Origin: Bacillota bacterium
GTDB lineage: Bacteria > Bacillota > Limnochordia > DTU087
Direction of reading: 5' to 3'
Length of the DNA stretch: 37,690 nt
Assembly (NCBI GenBank): GCA_012518315.1
Contig: JAAYSL010000162.1
Coordinates: 1-37,690 of the forward strand
How positions within the stretch are numbered: the first letter of the stretch is position 1; each line of letters begins with the position of its first letter. A program made the translations under genes and the position numbers. This document shows positions 8,317-16,352 of the stretch, piece after piece. The notes beneath the pieces were generated by a model, which was given only the letters and a program-made list of their open reading frames with translations, was not told the DNA's origin and made no database searches.

Positions 8317-9456
8317 CTACAAAAGAGCCTCTTCCGCGGCCTTCACTCCTATCCCTAACCCAACGGCAACACCAGCTTTATGCAAAGCCATCTCTAACGC
8401 GGCCATGGCCGTGATTACATCCAATTCACTACAGTAACCCATATGCCCGATGCGTAGAAGCTTGCCCTTTAGCTGTCCCTGACCACCGGCAAAGGTAACA
8501 CCCAGTTCTTTTTGCAGGATCTTAGACAAATCACTAGCCCCGACCTCCGTCCCGGGCAGTATAGCTGTCACCGTATGGGAAGCCACGGAATTATCCGCCA
8601 AGAGCTTAAGCCCCAAAGCCCGAGCCCCTGCCCGAGCGGCCTTTGTCATCCGAGCATGCCTCTGGAAGACATTGGTCAGCCCTTCGGTTAAAATCATATC
8701 AAGGGCTGCATCAAGACCGTAGAATAGAGATACAGCCGGGGTCCAAGGGGTATTTTTCTTTTCGAAACTTTTCCGAGCTTCAAGTAAACTGAAATAGAAC
8801 CTGACTCCGTGGTTAGCCTCAATCACAGGCCATGCCTTGGGACTGACACTAACTAGAGCAAGGCCTGGGGGCAGCATCAAGGCTTTCTGGGAACCGGTCA
8901 CTATAATATCCACATGCCACTCATCAGTACGAATATCCATGGCCCCCATACTGCTAACGGCATCTACCAGAAGCAAAGCCTCGGTATTAGCCAGATAGTT
9001 GCCCAGGGCGGCTATATCATTGGTGACGCCTGTCGATGTCTCATTGTGGGTAGCTAGTACTACCTTGAATGGCCCTTCTTTTTCAAAGACCTGGATCACC
9101 TGATCCATGTCGAACGTGGTCCCCCAAGGGGTCTCTATTTTCGTCACCACCCCACCATAGGCGCTGGCAATCTTGGCAAAACGCTCACCAAAGTTACCGG
9201 TGACAAGGGCAAGCACTCGATCACCCGGGGCTACTGTATTGGCGATGGCAGTCTCCATCCCACCAGTTCCCGAAGTGGTAAGCACAAATAGATCGTTTGC
9301 GGTTTGAAAAACGAGCTTAGCTTTCGCCACAATTTCCCCGTGAAGCTTGGCGAACTCTTCACTGCGGTGCCCCATCATCGGTCGGCCCATAGCCGCTACT
9401 ACCTGTGGTGGTACGGGAGTTGGCCCCGGTGTGTAAAGATAATTCTTATCTAGCAT
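8317..9456 (-). CDS. Class V PLP aminotransferase (alanine/serine-glyoxylate or phosphoserine type)
   Basis: This 379-residue protein is of the AGXT/serine-pyruvate aminotransferase family. Recognised parts are LYTPGPTPVPPQV, MMGHRSEEF, TTSGTGGMETAI, VDAVSSMGAMDI and the PLP-lysine region VTGSQKALMLPPGLAL. In many Bacillota this family sits beside serA and can act as the phosphoserine or phosphohydroxypyruvate aminotransferase; a glyoxylate-to-glycine role is the other choice. The reading frame stays open upstream into the leader, but that part is riboswitch RNA. I set the start at ATG 9456 because AAGGGGG lies 9 bases before it; the ATG at 9465 touches the SD. The glycine riboswitch ties its expression to glycine. 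Confidence 0.9.
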   Translation of the reverse strand: MLDKNYLYTPGPTPVPPQVVAAMGRPMMGHRSEEFAKLHGEIVAKAKLVFQTANDLFVLTTSGTGGMETAIANTVAPGDRVLALVTGNFGERFAKIASAYGGVVTKIETPWGTTFDMDQVIQVFEKEGPFKVVLATHNETSTGVTNDIAALGNYLANTEALLLVDAVSSMGAMDIRTDEWHVDIIVTGSQKALMLPPGLALVSVSPKAWPVIEANHGVRFYFSLLEARKSFEKKNTPWTPAVSLFYGLDAALDMILTEGLTNVFQRHARMTKAARAGARALGLKLLADNSVASHTVTAILPGTEVGASDLSKILQKELGVTFAGGQGQLKGKLLRIGHMGYCSELDVITAMAALEMALHKAGVAVGLGIGVKAAEEALL

Positions 9457-9477
9457 ACAATGCATCCCCCTTAAAGT

Positions 9478-9506
9478 AGAAAAGGCCAAGCTATCACTGC
9501 TTGACC
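9478..9506 (-). terminator. Terminator-type expression platform of the glycine riboswitch
   Basis: On the minus strand GGTCAAGC (9506-9499) pairs with GCTTGGCC (9491-9484), with one U-G pair and a 7-base loop, followed by TTTTCTACTTT. It ends just before the SD of the aminotransferase, placing an attenuator between aptamers and gene. Confidence 0.75.
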
Positions 9507-9539
9507 TGGTTAAATGACAAAAGAGAATATTTGACGATA

Positions 9540-9726
9540 TCCTCCCCTGTCCTTTTGCCTGAGAGATTAACCCCAAGGGGCTTGCTCCTTCGGCGCCTGA
9601 TGACCAGGTCTCTCCAGAGGTCTGTCCCGTTACAGTTTCTGTGTCAACACACACCTGAGAGTTTGAGGCCTGACTAGCCCTTGCCCCTTCGGTAGGATAA
9701 AGCTCCTTTTTCTGTAACGCTCATCC
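9540..9726 (-). promoter_or_regulatory. Tandem glycine riboswitch
   Basis: Read on the minus strand, two consecutive aptamer-like units carry the glycine-riboswitch hallmarks. Unit 1 has TACCGAAGGGGCAAG, then AACTCTCAGG, closed by P1 arms CGTTACAG (9719-9712 side) and CTGTAACG (9635-9628), then GGGACAGA. Unit 2 has CTGGAGAGACC, GCGCCGAAGGAGCAAG, TCTCTCAGGCAAAAGGACAG and a P1 closed by CCTC/GAGG. The two-aptamer arrangement with a short linker is typical. A perfect promoter lies upstream and a terminator hairpin downstream. Known glycine riboswitches are mostly ON switches for glycine cleavage genes; here the target is an aminotransferase-serA pair. Confidence 0.9.
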
Positions 9727-9755
9727 AGCCTTACATATTTGATTTTATGTATCTA

Positions 9756-9785
9756 ATTATAGGAACCAGGCCAAGCCCATGTCAA
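9756..9785 (-). promoter_or_regulatory. Sigma-A promoter of the riboswitch-aminotransferase-serA unit
   Basis: On the minus strand TTGACA (9785-9780) and TATAAT (9761-9756) are both perfect consensus hexamers with an 18-base spacer. Transcription would begin near 9749, about 20 bases before the first aptamer. Confidence 0.88.
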
Positions 9786-9903
9786 GGGTCTAATGTTGCG
9801 GTTGTGTAAAAAATCAGTTGCTTGTTCCTGTTTGCCGAGGCAGGATTTGCCAGGTTACGCCCCGAAAATCGTTTTGAGTATGCCATAGAGTGGAGGTATG
9901 CAT

Positions 9904-11460
9904 ATGGGCAATCCCTCTACAGAGTACATCCTAGGTGTTGACTGCAGCACCAGTGGAACCAAGGCCTGTCTTTGGGATCTAGGTGGGACTCTCATCGCCA
10001 CTGGCACATCGCCACATTCAATTCATCGTCCCTACCCTGGCTGGTCAGAGCAGAATCCCACCTGGTATGATGCACTAATTCAAGCCATCCATCGGCTATT
10101 TACTCAAACAACGATTCGGCCTCATCAAGTGTCAGCTATTGGCATCACTCACCAAAGACATACTCTCGTCCCAGCGGATCAAGACTATAATCCCCTGGGA
10201 TCAACGATATTGCGGAATGATGTGCCCTTCCAGGCGGAAATCAATCTCTTGGCAACCCATATTGGTAAAGAAACCCTTTACCAAGCCACTGGTATGCCAC
10301 CTGGGCCATGGCCCTTGGCAAAGATCCTCTGGCTGCAACATCACCAGCCAGGCCTTTTTGCCCAAGTACACAAATTCCTTTCGGTCCACGATTACCTCGT
10401 ATACCAGCTCACAGGCGAGCTTACTACTACGGAGAGCTCGGCCTCTGCCATGGGGTGTCTTGATATACTCCACCGAAGAAGATGGGCAGCATCCATTCTC
10501 ACCACTCTGAAGATTCCTGTTGAGAAATTCGTACCTTCCATTCAACCAGCTGGCAAGATGCTTGGAACCGTCACCCCGGCCGCGGCCAAGATGACGGGGC
10601 TTAGCCCTGGCACACCGGTGATCGCCACTGCCACAGACCAGGTATGTGGCTCCCTGGCGGTGGGGCTAACCCATCCACATCAGGTAGGTATCAATAGCGG
10701 CACTTCATTGACCTTCCAGACCTTATCAACCGAACCAGCCTTTGATCCAGACTGTCACTATATCTTGGAGATTAGCCCACTTGGTTATTATGCCCCAGAG
10801 ACAGTGGTCTTTAGCGGAGTATCGGATTTACTCCAGTGGTATCGCCGGGGCTTTGCCAAGGCCGAAGAGAGGCAGGCAGAGCTTACCGGTAAGTCTATCT
10901 GGGAGATCATCGTGGATGAAGCAGCCTCTGTTGACCCGGGTTGTGAGGGATTAATGCTATTTCCCTTCTTTCAAGGAGTACAGGCCCCCTACTGGTCCAA
11001 TGATGCCAGGGGATTGCTTATTGGTCTAACCACTACCCACACCAGACATCACGTAGCTAGGGCAATACTGGAGGGCCTTGCCTATGAATCTCGCCGACAG
11101 ATTGAGTTTTTAGAATTCGGCACTGGCACCAATATCCGGGAAATCCTGCTCTACGGTGGGGCAGCGCAAAACCGCTTGTGGTGCCAAACCCTAGCCAATA
11201 TCACCGGTCGCAGGGTGAAGGCCTCTACAGATATCGAGGCCTCAGCCTTAGGAGCCGCAATGTGCGCAGCCTGGGGGATTGGAAGCTTTCCCACTCCTGA
11301 GTTAGCTGTAGTGACCATGGGCGCTCCTTACAAAAGCTTTACTCCTGTAGAGGCCCTCTATGCATTTCATGACCGGCTTTACAAAGGCGTATATGAAGTG
11401 TTTTACGACCGAATTCAGGATCTCGATTCACTACGTACCAGCTTAGCCGCCACCTGCTGA
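9904..11460 (+). CDS. FGGY-family carbohydrate kinase (xylulokinase-like)
   Basis: This 518-residue two-domain sugar kinase phosphorylates a sugar, sugar acid or polyol with ATP. The N-terminal ATPase-fold domain begins ILGVDCSTSGTKACLWD, and GITHQRHTLVPAD matches the sugar-binding segment. The catalytic Asp is likely in IATATDQVCGSLAVG. The second domain has GLMLFPFFQGVQAPYWSNDARG and LYGGAAQNRLWCQTLANITGRRV (adenosine site), near xylulokinase, but the substrate is not fixed. The ATG at 9904 is preferred over ATG 9898 because GGAGG (9892-9896) lies 7 bases from 9904 but only 1 from 9898. It is the only plus-strand gene here, and its 3' end overlaps the opposite-strand CPBP-like gene by 18 bases. 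Confidence 0.87.
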   Translation: MGNPSTEYILGVDCSTSGTKACLWDLGGTLIATGTSPHSIHRPYPGWSEQNPTWYDALIQAIHRLFTQTTIRPHQVSAIGITHQRHTLVPADQDYNPLGSTILRNDVPFQAEINLLATHIGKETLYQATGMPPGPWPLAKILWLQHHQPGLFAQVHKFLSVHDYLVYQLTGELTTTESSASAMGCLDILHRRRWAASILTTLKIPVEKFVPSIQPAGKMLGTVTPAAAKMTGLSPGTPVIATATDQVCGSLAVGLTHPHQVGINSGTSLTFQTLSTEPAFDPDCHYILEISPLGYYAPETVVFSGVSDLLQWYRRGFAKAEERQAELTGKSIWEIIVDEAASVDPGCEGLMLFPFFQGVQAPYWSNDARGLLIGLTTTHTRHHVARAILEGLAYESRRQIEFLEFGTGTNIREILLYGGAAQNRLWCQTLANITGRRVKASTDIEASALGAAMCAAWGIGSFPTPELAVVTMGAPYKSFTPVEALYAFHDRLYKGVYEVFYDRIQDLDSLRTSLAATC

Positions 11461-12204
11461 GAAAGTCTCAAACCTCTGGCGCTTTCCCCAGTATATAGCC
11501 ACAGCCATGAATCCCAAAAGGCCTATACTGCGAGGCCACGGCGAAGTGATGGGCACGATAGCCTGAGCTCCAATCAAGACATCAAAAAGAGCACCAACCC
11601 CCCAGAAAAACGGGTAGATAATGAGAACACTTTTGGCCAACCGACAGACACTCCCATACATGATACCTACTATAAATAGCTTCAGGAATTCTGACTGGAA
11701 ACCCATATGATGAAAGGAGTAAAAAACTGCTGTAAGCAACACAGCCAAAACCGTACCAAAGGCCCTCTCAAAAAGGGTAAGCTGAAAACCATAGAAAAAC
11801 ACCACCTCGAAAATGCCTGCCAACATGACATACAAAGCACATCCCAAAGTATGGCTGTCAATGCTTAGCTCCCAAGGTCCCCGGCCCAGTCGCAGACTAC
11901 CGAAGAGCATGCCTCCCAATCCTAGATTTAGCAACACATACATTTGCCACCGCTTTATGTGCAAGCCAAAGTCCGCCAACCGCCAGTGGCGATGCTGAAT
12001 AAACCAGAGGGGAAAAAGTGTGCCTACAAAAATTAGCATACCTACATCACGTAGCAGCATGCTCGCTAAGGTCCCACTGGCCGCCAACCTCCCCATTAGT
12101 GCCGAGAGGACTAGAATCGTGAAACCGGATCCAAGAGCTACCAGGGTATCTAAGGATGGACTCCAGCAAAATAGTGCTTTAGGTGGCCTTTCCATGGTCT
12201 CCAC
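11443..12204 (-). CDS. CPBP-like intramembrane protein, degenerate protease motif
   Basis: This 253-residue protein has about seven to eight hydrophobic helices. The segment AGIFEVVFFYGFQLTLFERAFG resembles motif 1 of CPBP (CAAX protease/bacteriocin-processing) proteins, normally EExxxR, but the second Glu and the Arg are replaced (EVVFFYG). FYSFHHMGF matches the His motif 2. Catalysis is therefore doubtful. The start is GTG 12204, 8 bases after GAAGGAG. It follows the aldolase gene by 135 bases on the same strand and may be the last gene of the biosynthetic block, possibly in immunity, transport or product handling. That role is inferred only from position. Its end overlaps the convergent kinase. 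Confidence 0.65.
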   Translation of the reverse strand: METMERPPKALFCWSPSLDTLVALGSGFTILVLSALMGRLAASGTLASMLLRDVGMLIFVGTLFPLWFIQHRHWRLADFGLHIKRWQMYVLLNLGLGGMLFGSLRLGRGPWELSIDSHTLGCALYVMLAGIFEVVFFYGFQLTLFERAFGTVLAVLLTAVFYSFHHMGFQSEFLKLFIVGIMYGSVCRLAKSVLIIYPFFWGVGALFDVLIGAQAIVPITSPWPRSIGLLGFMAVAIYWGKRQRFETFSAGGG

Positions 12205-12339
12205 TCATCTCACTCCTTCACACTTCCGCTTGGCTCCCGTTCACCGCCTCTTGCTGTGCAGGCATTGGCTCCTCTCCGAAACCTCATTACCCATCTACCA
12301 TTACTCATCTCTCGGCCTCCATACCAGGTTTAGAGTGAA

Positions 12340-13116
12340 CTAGGCCAGATGTGACTTGGGCTCATAACTATCCAAGATGTGACGTATCTGCCGGGTCAAG
12401 CACACCGGATGTTCATTTTGGAACAGGTTGCGGCCAATAGCCACTCCCCTAGCCCCTGCCTTGACTGCTCCTTTGATAGAACATAATATATCATCGGCAG
12501 TATTCAACTTGGGTCCACCAGCGATAACCACTGGGATCCTCACCCCTGCGACCACACCACTGAAACTCTCGGGGTCGCCTGTATAGTTGACCTTCACCAT
12601 ATCTGCTCCTAGCTCTTCCGCTACTCGAGCTGCGTGGGCAATCTTCAGGGGATTATATTCACCTTCTTTTGAACCATCTCTTACATACATCATGGCCAGG
12701 AGCGGCATCCCCCAGGCATCACAAGCCTCTGCCACTTGGCCTAGATCCTTTAACATAGACGCCTCCTTGGGACTACCTAGATTGACATGCACTGAAATGG
12801 CAGTGGCTCCCAGCTTAACAGCATATTCAGCTGTGCTGACTAGTTCCTTGCGGTTTGGATCTGGGGCTAGATCTGTTGACGCCGATAGATGCACGATCAA
12901 CTCATAATTGACCACTCCTGTGGCAATCAGGTGCCGGGCCTGACCTTTATGCACCAAGATAGCATCAGCTCCACCGGCCACAACCTGTTTTACTGTATCG
13001 CAAATATCTTCTAGTCCCAACACCGGTCCCAATGACACCCCATGATCCAAAGGCACGATCAGCAATCTATGGGAGTGTCGGAATAGTCTTTGCATACGTA
13101 ACTGTTTCCCTGTCAT
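12340..13116 (-). CDS. DhnA/ADH-synthase-like class I aldolase (GriI-like)
   Basis: This 258-residue TIM-barrel protein is of the family that includes archaeal 2-amino-3,7-dideoxy-threo-hept-6-ulosonate synthase and GriI, which joins aspartate semialdehyde to dihydroxyacetone phosphate on the way to 3-amino-4-hydroxybenzoate. Expected active-site residues are present: Asp24 in VPLDHG, Tyr144 in MMYVRDG and the Schiff-base Lys175 in MVKVNYTG. Phosphate-loop segments VIAGGPK and GVAIGRNLFQ follow. It lies 12 bases after the DHQS-II-like gene, with which it forms the GriI/GriH pair. The archaeal shikimate entry route uses the same two families. The ligases and amidohydrolase in the same gene train favour aminohydroxybenzoate formation. 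Confidence 0.9.
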   Translation of the reverse strand: MTGKQLRMQRLFRHSHRLLIVPLDHGVSLGPVLGLEDICDTVKQVVAGGADAILVHKGQARHLIATGVVNYELIVHLSASTDLAPDPNRKELVSTAEYAVKLGATAISVHVNLGSPKEASMLKDLGQVAEACDAWGMPLLAMMYVRDGSKEGEYNPLKIAHAARVAEELGADMVKVNYTGDPESFSGVVAGVRIPVVIAGGPKLNTADDILCSIKGAVKAGARGVAIGRNLFQNEHPVCLTRQIRHILDSYEPKSHLA

Positions 13117-13128
13117 ATCCCTCTTCCC

Positions 13129-14250
13129 TCACCTTTCCAGAATGGTCTCCTCAACCTTGATTCCCACGTGCCGACCAGGACTATCTAAATATGCCAGGAG
13201 CTCATCGCCGGGACGAACTAGCGTAGCATTACGCGGCTTCCCATCTACACCCATCACCCGAATATGCCAGTCATCCTGCAAGACTACATTTAGTGGTTCG
13301 TCTTCCACCAGACCCTGAATTAGGAGCAATGGGCGAACTTCAATCTTTACCCGGCCCACTACTACTTCCCGAACCTCCCCCTTGGCACTGACCGCCATGA
13401 CCCGGCTTCCTACCGCAAGGTCAGTAATATACTCAACTCTGTCATCAAACATCCAGACATAAGAGTGAACCGCACCGGCATTGACCCGAAAGGGCCGTAG
13501 ATTCATATACGGCAGAAAATGCGTCTCAGAGCAAACTAAGATCCCACCAGAGGAGGTCGACCCCACCAGTATACCTTCATCTTGACTTAAGAGACTGGCC
13601 GTATCAATACAACCCCTAAACCCCATGCCGATGTGCCGGACTTCCTCTACTACCAACGGCAAGAGCTTGATCCTCCGATGCCCAGCCTCTAGCAAGTGCC
13701 TGCTGACACTTATGATCTCGGGAATCTCATCAGTGGAAAGCAACACCCCATCACTACCTCGTTCCATGACACCTAATGCCACCTGCATTCCTTCCAGGGT
13801 AGATTCTCTTTTGAGCAAAATGGTATCACTCCCCTGGAGGCGAGCAAGAATCAATTCCAGCGGTATATTGGTGGGAAGATCAAACTCCACAACCGCATAG
13901 TCGAAGTGCCTCACTGTCTGCCAGGCCGCTTCTAGGGCCTGGCGGCTATCGATGGCCAGGAAAATGCAGGTAGGGTGCCCCAGAGTCTGAGCTTTAGCTA
14001 AGAGCTCTGGCTGGGTAGACATGACAATGTCTTCAGGATCGAGACCCTCCAATTCTGCCTCCCGTTCTATGTCAACTACCCATTGAGTTCGCAAAGGTAG
14101 ATTCAGGATGTCTCTTTGCTGTCGAGTCACCAACACTGTGTTAAGAGCCGAGCTAGCAAAAGCACCCCAGAACCCCTGATGTTCCAGACTGACATTCCTT
14201 CCATCAAGCCAGACATATTGGCTTCTTCCTTGATAATCAACTGCTTGCAT
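13129..14250 (-). CDS. 3-dehydroquinate synthase II family protein (GriH-like)
   Basis: This 373-residue protein belongs to the archaeal-type DHQ synthase II family, which also includes GriH, the enzyme that converts the GriI product to 3-amino-4-hydroxybenzoate without NAD. Conserved parts seen are FRGCIDTASLLSQDEGILVGSTSSGG, RPFRVNAGAVHSYVWM, VVVGRVKIEVRPLLLIQG and the end DSPGRHVGIKVEET. Family members usually have GRHFG at that last site. The start is ATG 14250, 8 bases after GAGGTGA; an in-frame GTG at 14262 lies within the SD region. It sits between the ligase upstream (37-50 bases) and the aldolase downstream (12 bases). It could instead serve aromatic amino acid synthesis, which I think less likely. 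Confidence 0.88.
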   Translation of the reverse strand: MQAVDYQGRSQYVWLDGRNVSLEHQGFWGAFASSALNTVLVTRQQRDILNLPLRTQWVVDIEREAELEGLDPEDIVMSTQPELLAKAQTLGHPTCIFLAIDSRQALEAAWQTVRHFDYAVVEFDLPTNIPLELILARLQGSDTILLKRESTLEGMQVALGVMERGSDGVLLSTDEIPEIISVSRHLLEAGHRRIKLLPLVVEEVRHIGMGFRGCIDTASLLSQDEGILVGSTSSGGILVCSETHFLPYMNLRPFRVNAGAVHSYVWMFDDRVEYITDLAVGSRVMAVSAKGEVREVVVGRVKIEVRPLLLIQGLVEDEPLNVVLQDDWHIRVMGVDGKPRNATLVRPGDELLAYLDSPGRHVGIKVEETILER

Positions 14251-14299
14251 GCTTCTTCTCACCTCTACGGCAGTTTTCTTTAGTTAGCAAAACCCGTTT

Positions 14300-15562
14300 T
14301 CACAAACGCAGACTCTTCGTATATGCTTTGGCGTCAAGTTCTTCTGTAGAATAGATGTAACGGGGTTTACCCACCTCACCGATGTCCAGGAGAGCTTGGG
14401 GATCAAAAAAGGTGCCTGGTGGAACAAGGCTGATCTGGATCGGTACTCTATCTTGCCCCCCAAGAATCGTCAGTGCCTCTTGGGACTTTGTGTCCTGCCC
14501 AAATTCTCTGCTTTCAACGACGAAATGCAGCCCAAAAGGCTCTAGCGGCCCTACTACCCATAGACCTTTACCGGGAACGTGCTGAATCATTGCTTCCAGA
14601 TCCCAAAGATCAAAGAGATGTCCCGCTACCTGCAAACAGTCTTCCTGCCTTCCCCGCACTTCCAATCTATACTGGGCACCACAGGGGCAGAGTTCCGGAA
14701 CCAACCGTGCTCTGTCCCCGGTCCAATAGCGCACCAAAGGCGTGGCCCGCCGCTTTAGAGTCGACACTACAAGGTAGCCAATATTACCTGGCCTCACTGG
14801 TGTTTCCCGATCCTCTTCCAGGAGCTCAAAAACGAAATCACTCAAAACCGGATGGAGCCTTCCGTAGAGACAGTCCAGGGCAGCTGCACCGATTTCGGTC
14901 ATGCCATAATTGTCAAAGACTGGTGCATTCCAGATCTCCTGAATCAGTTTTCGGCGCTGGGGACTAAGTGGCTCTCCCGCCGAACAAATGGCCCGCAAGC
15001 CAGGAAAATCCCGAGCCGGGGACAGCCCCATAAGCTCAGCACATCTAGCTAACAGGATGGCCTGCAGGGGTAAAGCCGCTAACACAGTCACATCCAGATA
15101 CCTCATCATATTTACTATCCGAGGAAAGGGACTGATGGTGGAACGAGAGCTGGCCGGTATGACACAAGCGCCCCGCAACCTAGCTGCCAAATGAAAGGTA
15201 TGGGCCACCTGTGATATGGCATAGGGATAGCGAATCAACACCGTATCCGCCACCGATAGATTAACTCCACAAGTGTTAATCTCGTCCGCAGTATCCAGTA
15301 GATCGTCCTCAGCAAGCCAAATGGACACAGGTTTTCCTGTTGTCCCGAAAGACTCATGATAGGCAGCCACTTCATGCTTGGGCACTGCCAAAAAGCCATA
15401 CGGTGAGTGTTCTCTAAGGTCTGCCTTGGTTGTCAAAGGGATCTGGGCAAGTTCCGACAAGGAACGCAAAGGCTTATCCGGAAGCCTGCCACTATAGAAG
15501 CTAGCCCTGCGAGCCCGGCTTAACATCTGATTTGCCAAATTCACATCTCCGCCAATGATCAT
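14300..15562 (-). CDS. PaaK-like adenylate-forming ligase 1
   Basis: This 420-residue protein resembles phenylacetate-CoA ligase and related enzymes that adenylate an aryl acid. The ATP phosphate loop is SFGTTGKP (residues 71-78), the adenine/aryl motif is DNYGMTEIG (218-225), and the ribose Asp is Asp283 in VRYWTGD. CPCG (292-295) is the PaaK-type cysteine pair, here shortened. The N-terminus is shorter than canonical PaaK, and the C-terminal lid is divergent (GKPRYIYS). The substrate is unknown; an aminohydroxybenzoate is the natural guess from the adjacent GriH/GriI-like genes. It is 23 bases downstream of the amidohydrolase gene. The ATG at 15562 has only a moderate SD (GGAAGGG). Confidence 0.85.
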   Translation of the reverse strand: MIIGGDVNLANQMLSRARRASFYSGRLPDKPLRSLSELAQIPLTTKADLREHSPYGFLAVPKHEVAAYHESFGTTGKPVSIWLAEDDLLDTADEINTCGVNLSVADTVLIRYPYAISQVAHTFHLAARLRGACVIPASSRSTISPFPRIVNMMRYLDVTVLAALPLQAILLARCAELMGLSPARDFPGLRAICSAGEPLSPQRRKLIQEIWNAPVFDNYGMTEIGAAALDCLYGRLHPVLSDFVFELLEEDRETPVRPGNIGYLVVSTLKRRATPLVRYWTGDRARLVPELCPCGAQYRLEVRGRQEDCLQVAGHLFDLWDLEAMIQHVPGKGLWVVGPLEPFGLHFVVESREFGQDTKSQEALTILGGQDRVPIQISLVPPGTFFDPQALLDIGEVGKPRYIYSTEELDAKAYTKSLRL

Positions 15563-15585
15563 CTACACTACGCCCTTCCAGATAC

Positions 15586-16341
15586 TCAGAGCCCCACCAG
15601 TTCTTGGATGTTCTCGCCAAGGATCCGCTCCAGCCCACCCTCAGAGAGTTCTAACAAGAGGATTTTGGCTAACTCCACCCTGGGATGAGAAAGTGGGAAT
15701 TCCGAACCAAAGATGAGTTTGCTGGCCCCGGCTTTCTCTACAGCCTGCTGGATATGAAGATAGCTACCAGTTGACGTCTCTAAGAAGAAATTGTCTAGCT
15801 CTACTGCTGCCTGCAATGCATCCTGATCGGCAGGCCCAAAACCCATGTGACCTAAGATGAAATTGGTCTTGGGAAACTGTCGGGCCAGTGATACATACCG
15901 CTCGGTAGAAGCACCGGGGTTATAGAGAACATGGCTATATACCGGCAGTCCATAATCTCCACAAATTCGGGACAGCTCCGCCACAGCTTTGCTGGCAAAG
16001 GAGAACTGATGACTCATGGGAGAAAGTTTCAATCCCCGGAACCCTGCATCAAAGGCCTCCACCAGACTCTGGCCCACACCACTTGCATGGGGGTTTAGAC
16101 AGCAGAAGCCGATGAGACTACCTTTGGCCCTTTCTGTGGCCTTTTTTACATAGGCATTGTCCGGCGGCTCAGTACTCGGTTGTGCCCGCCCAATGATATA
16201 ATCTGTCATGCGGCGCACATCGAGAGTCCCGCCCGGGACAGCAACACCAACCTCAATCCCAACCTCCTGTAGCACTTCCAGATATTCATCCACACTACCC
16301 ACCTCAGACTTGGAGATGTGAGCATGGCCATCAATGATCAT
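15586..16341 (-). CDS. Amidohydrolase-superfamily protein (amidohydrolase 2 type)
   Basis: This 251-residue TIM-barrel metal-dependent hydrolase has the HxH pair at His6/His8 (DGHAHI), GLKLSP (Lys105), His137 (YSH) and His165 (LGHMGFG). The final metal-site motif reads FGSEFP, so Glu214 replaces the usual Asp. In nataxazole and closoxazole biosynthesis, amidohydrolase-superfamily members close the benzoxazole ring, which makes this gene's position between two PaaK-like ligases notable. Known alternatives are amidase or decarboxylase activity on an aromatic acid. ATG 16341 has AGGAGG 7 bases upstream. It lies 11 bases after ligase 2 and 23 bases before ligase 1. Confidence 0.85.
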   Translation of the reverse strand: MIIDGHAHISKSEVGSVDEYLEVLQEVGIEVGVAVPGGTLDVRRMTDYIIGRAQPSTEPPDNAYVKKATERAKGSLIGFCCLNPHASGVGQSLVEAFDAGFRGLKLSPMSHQFSFASKAVAELSRICGDYGLPVYSHVLYNPGASTERYVSLARQFPKTNFILGHMGFGPADQDALQAAVELDNFFLETSTGSYLHIQQAVEKAGASKLIFGSEFPLSHPRVELAKILLLELSEGGLERILGENIQELVGL

Positions 16342-16352
16342 GTGGGTGCCTC

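Noticed and set aside
9457-9654. N-terminal extension of the class V aminotransferase
   Set aside because: This stretch is the riboswitch and its terminator; family homology begins at MLDKNYLYTPGPTP.
12340-14250. Archaeal-type shikimate entry (ADH synthase plus DHQ synthase II) as the main reading of the aldolase pair
   Set aside because: Possible, but the operon with two aryl-acid ligases and an amidohydrolase fits aminohydroxybenzoate metabolism better; kept only as the alternative.
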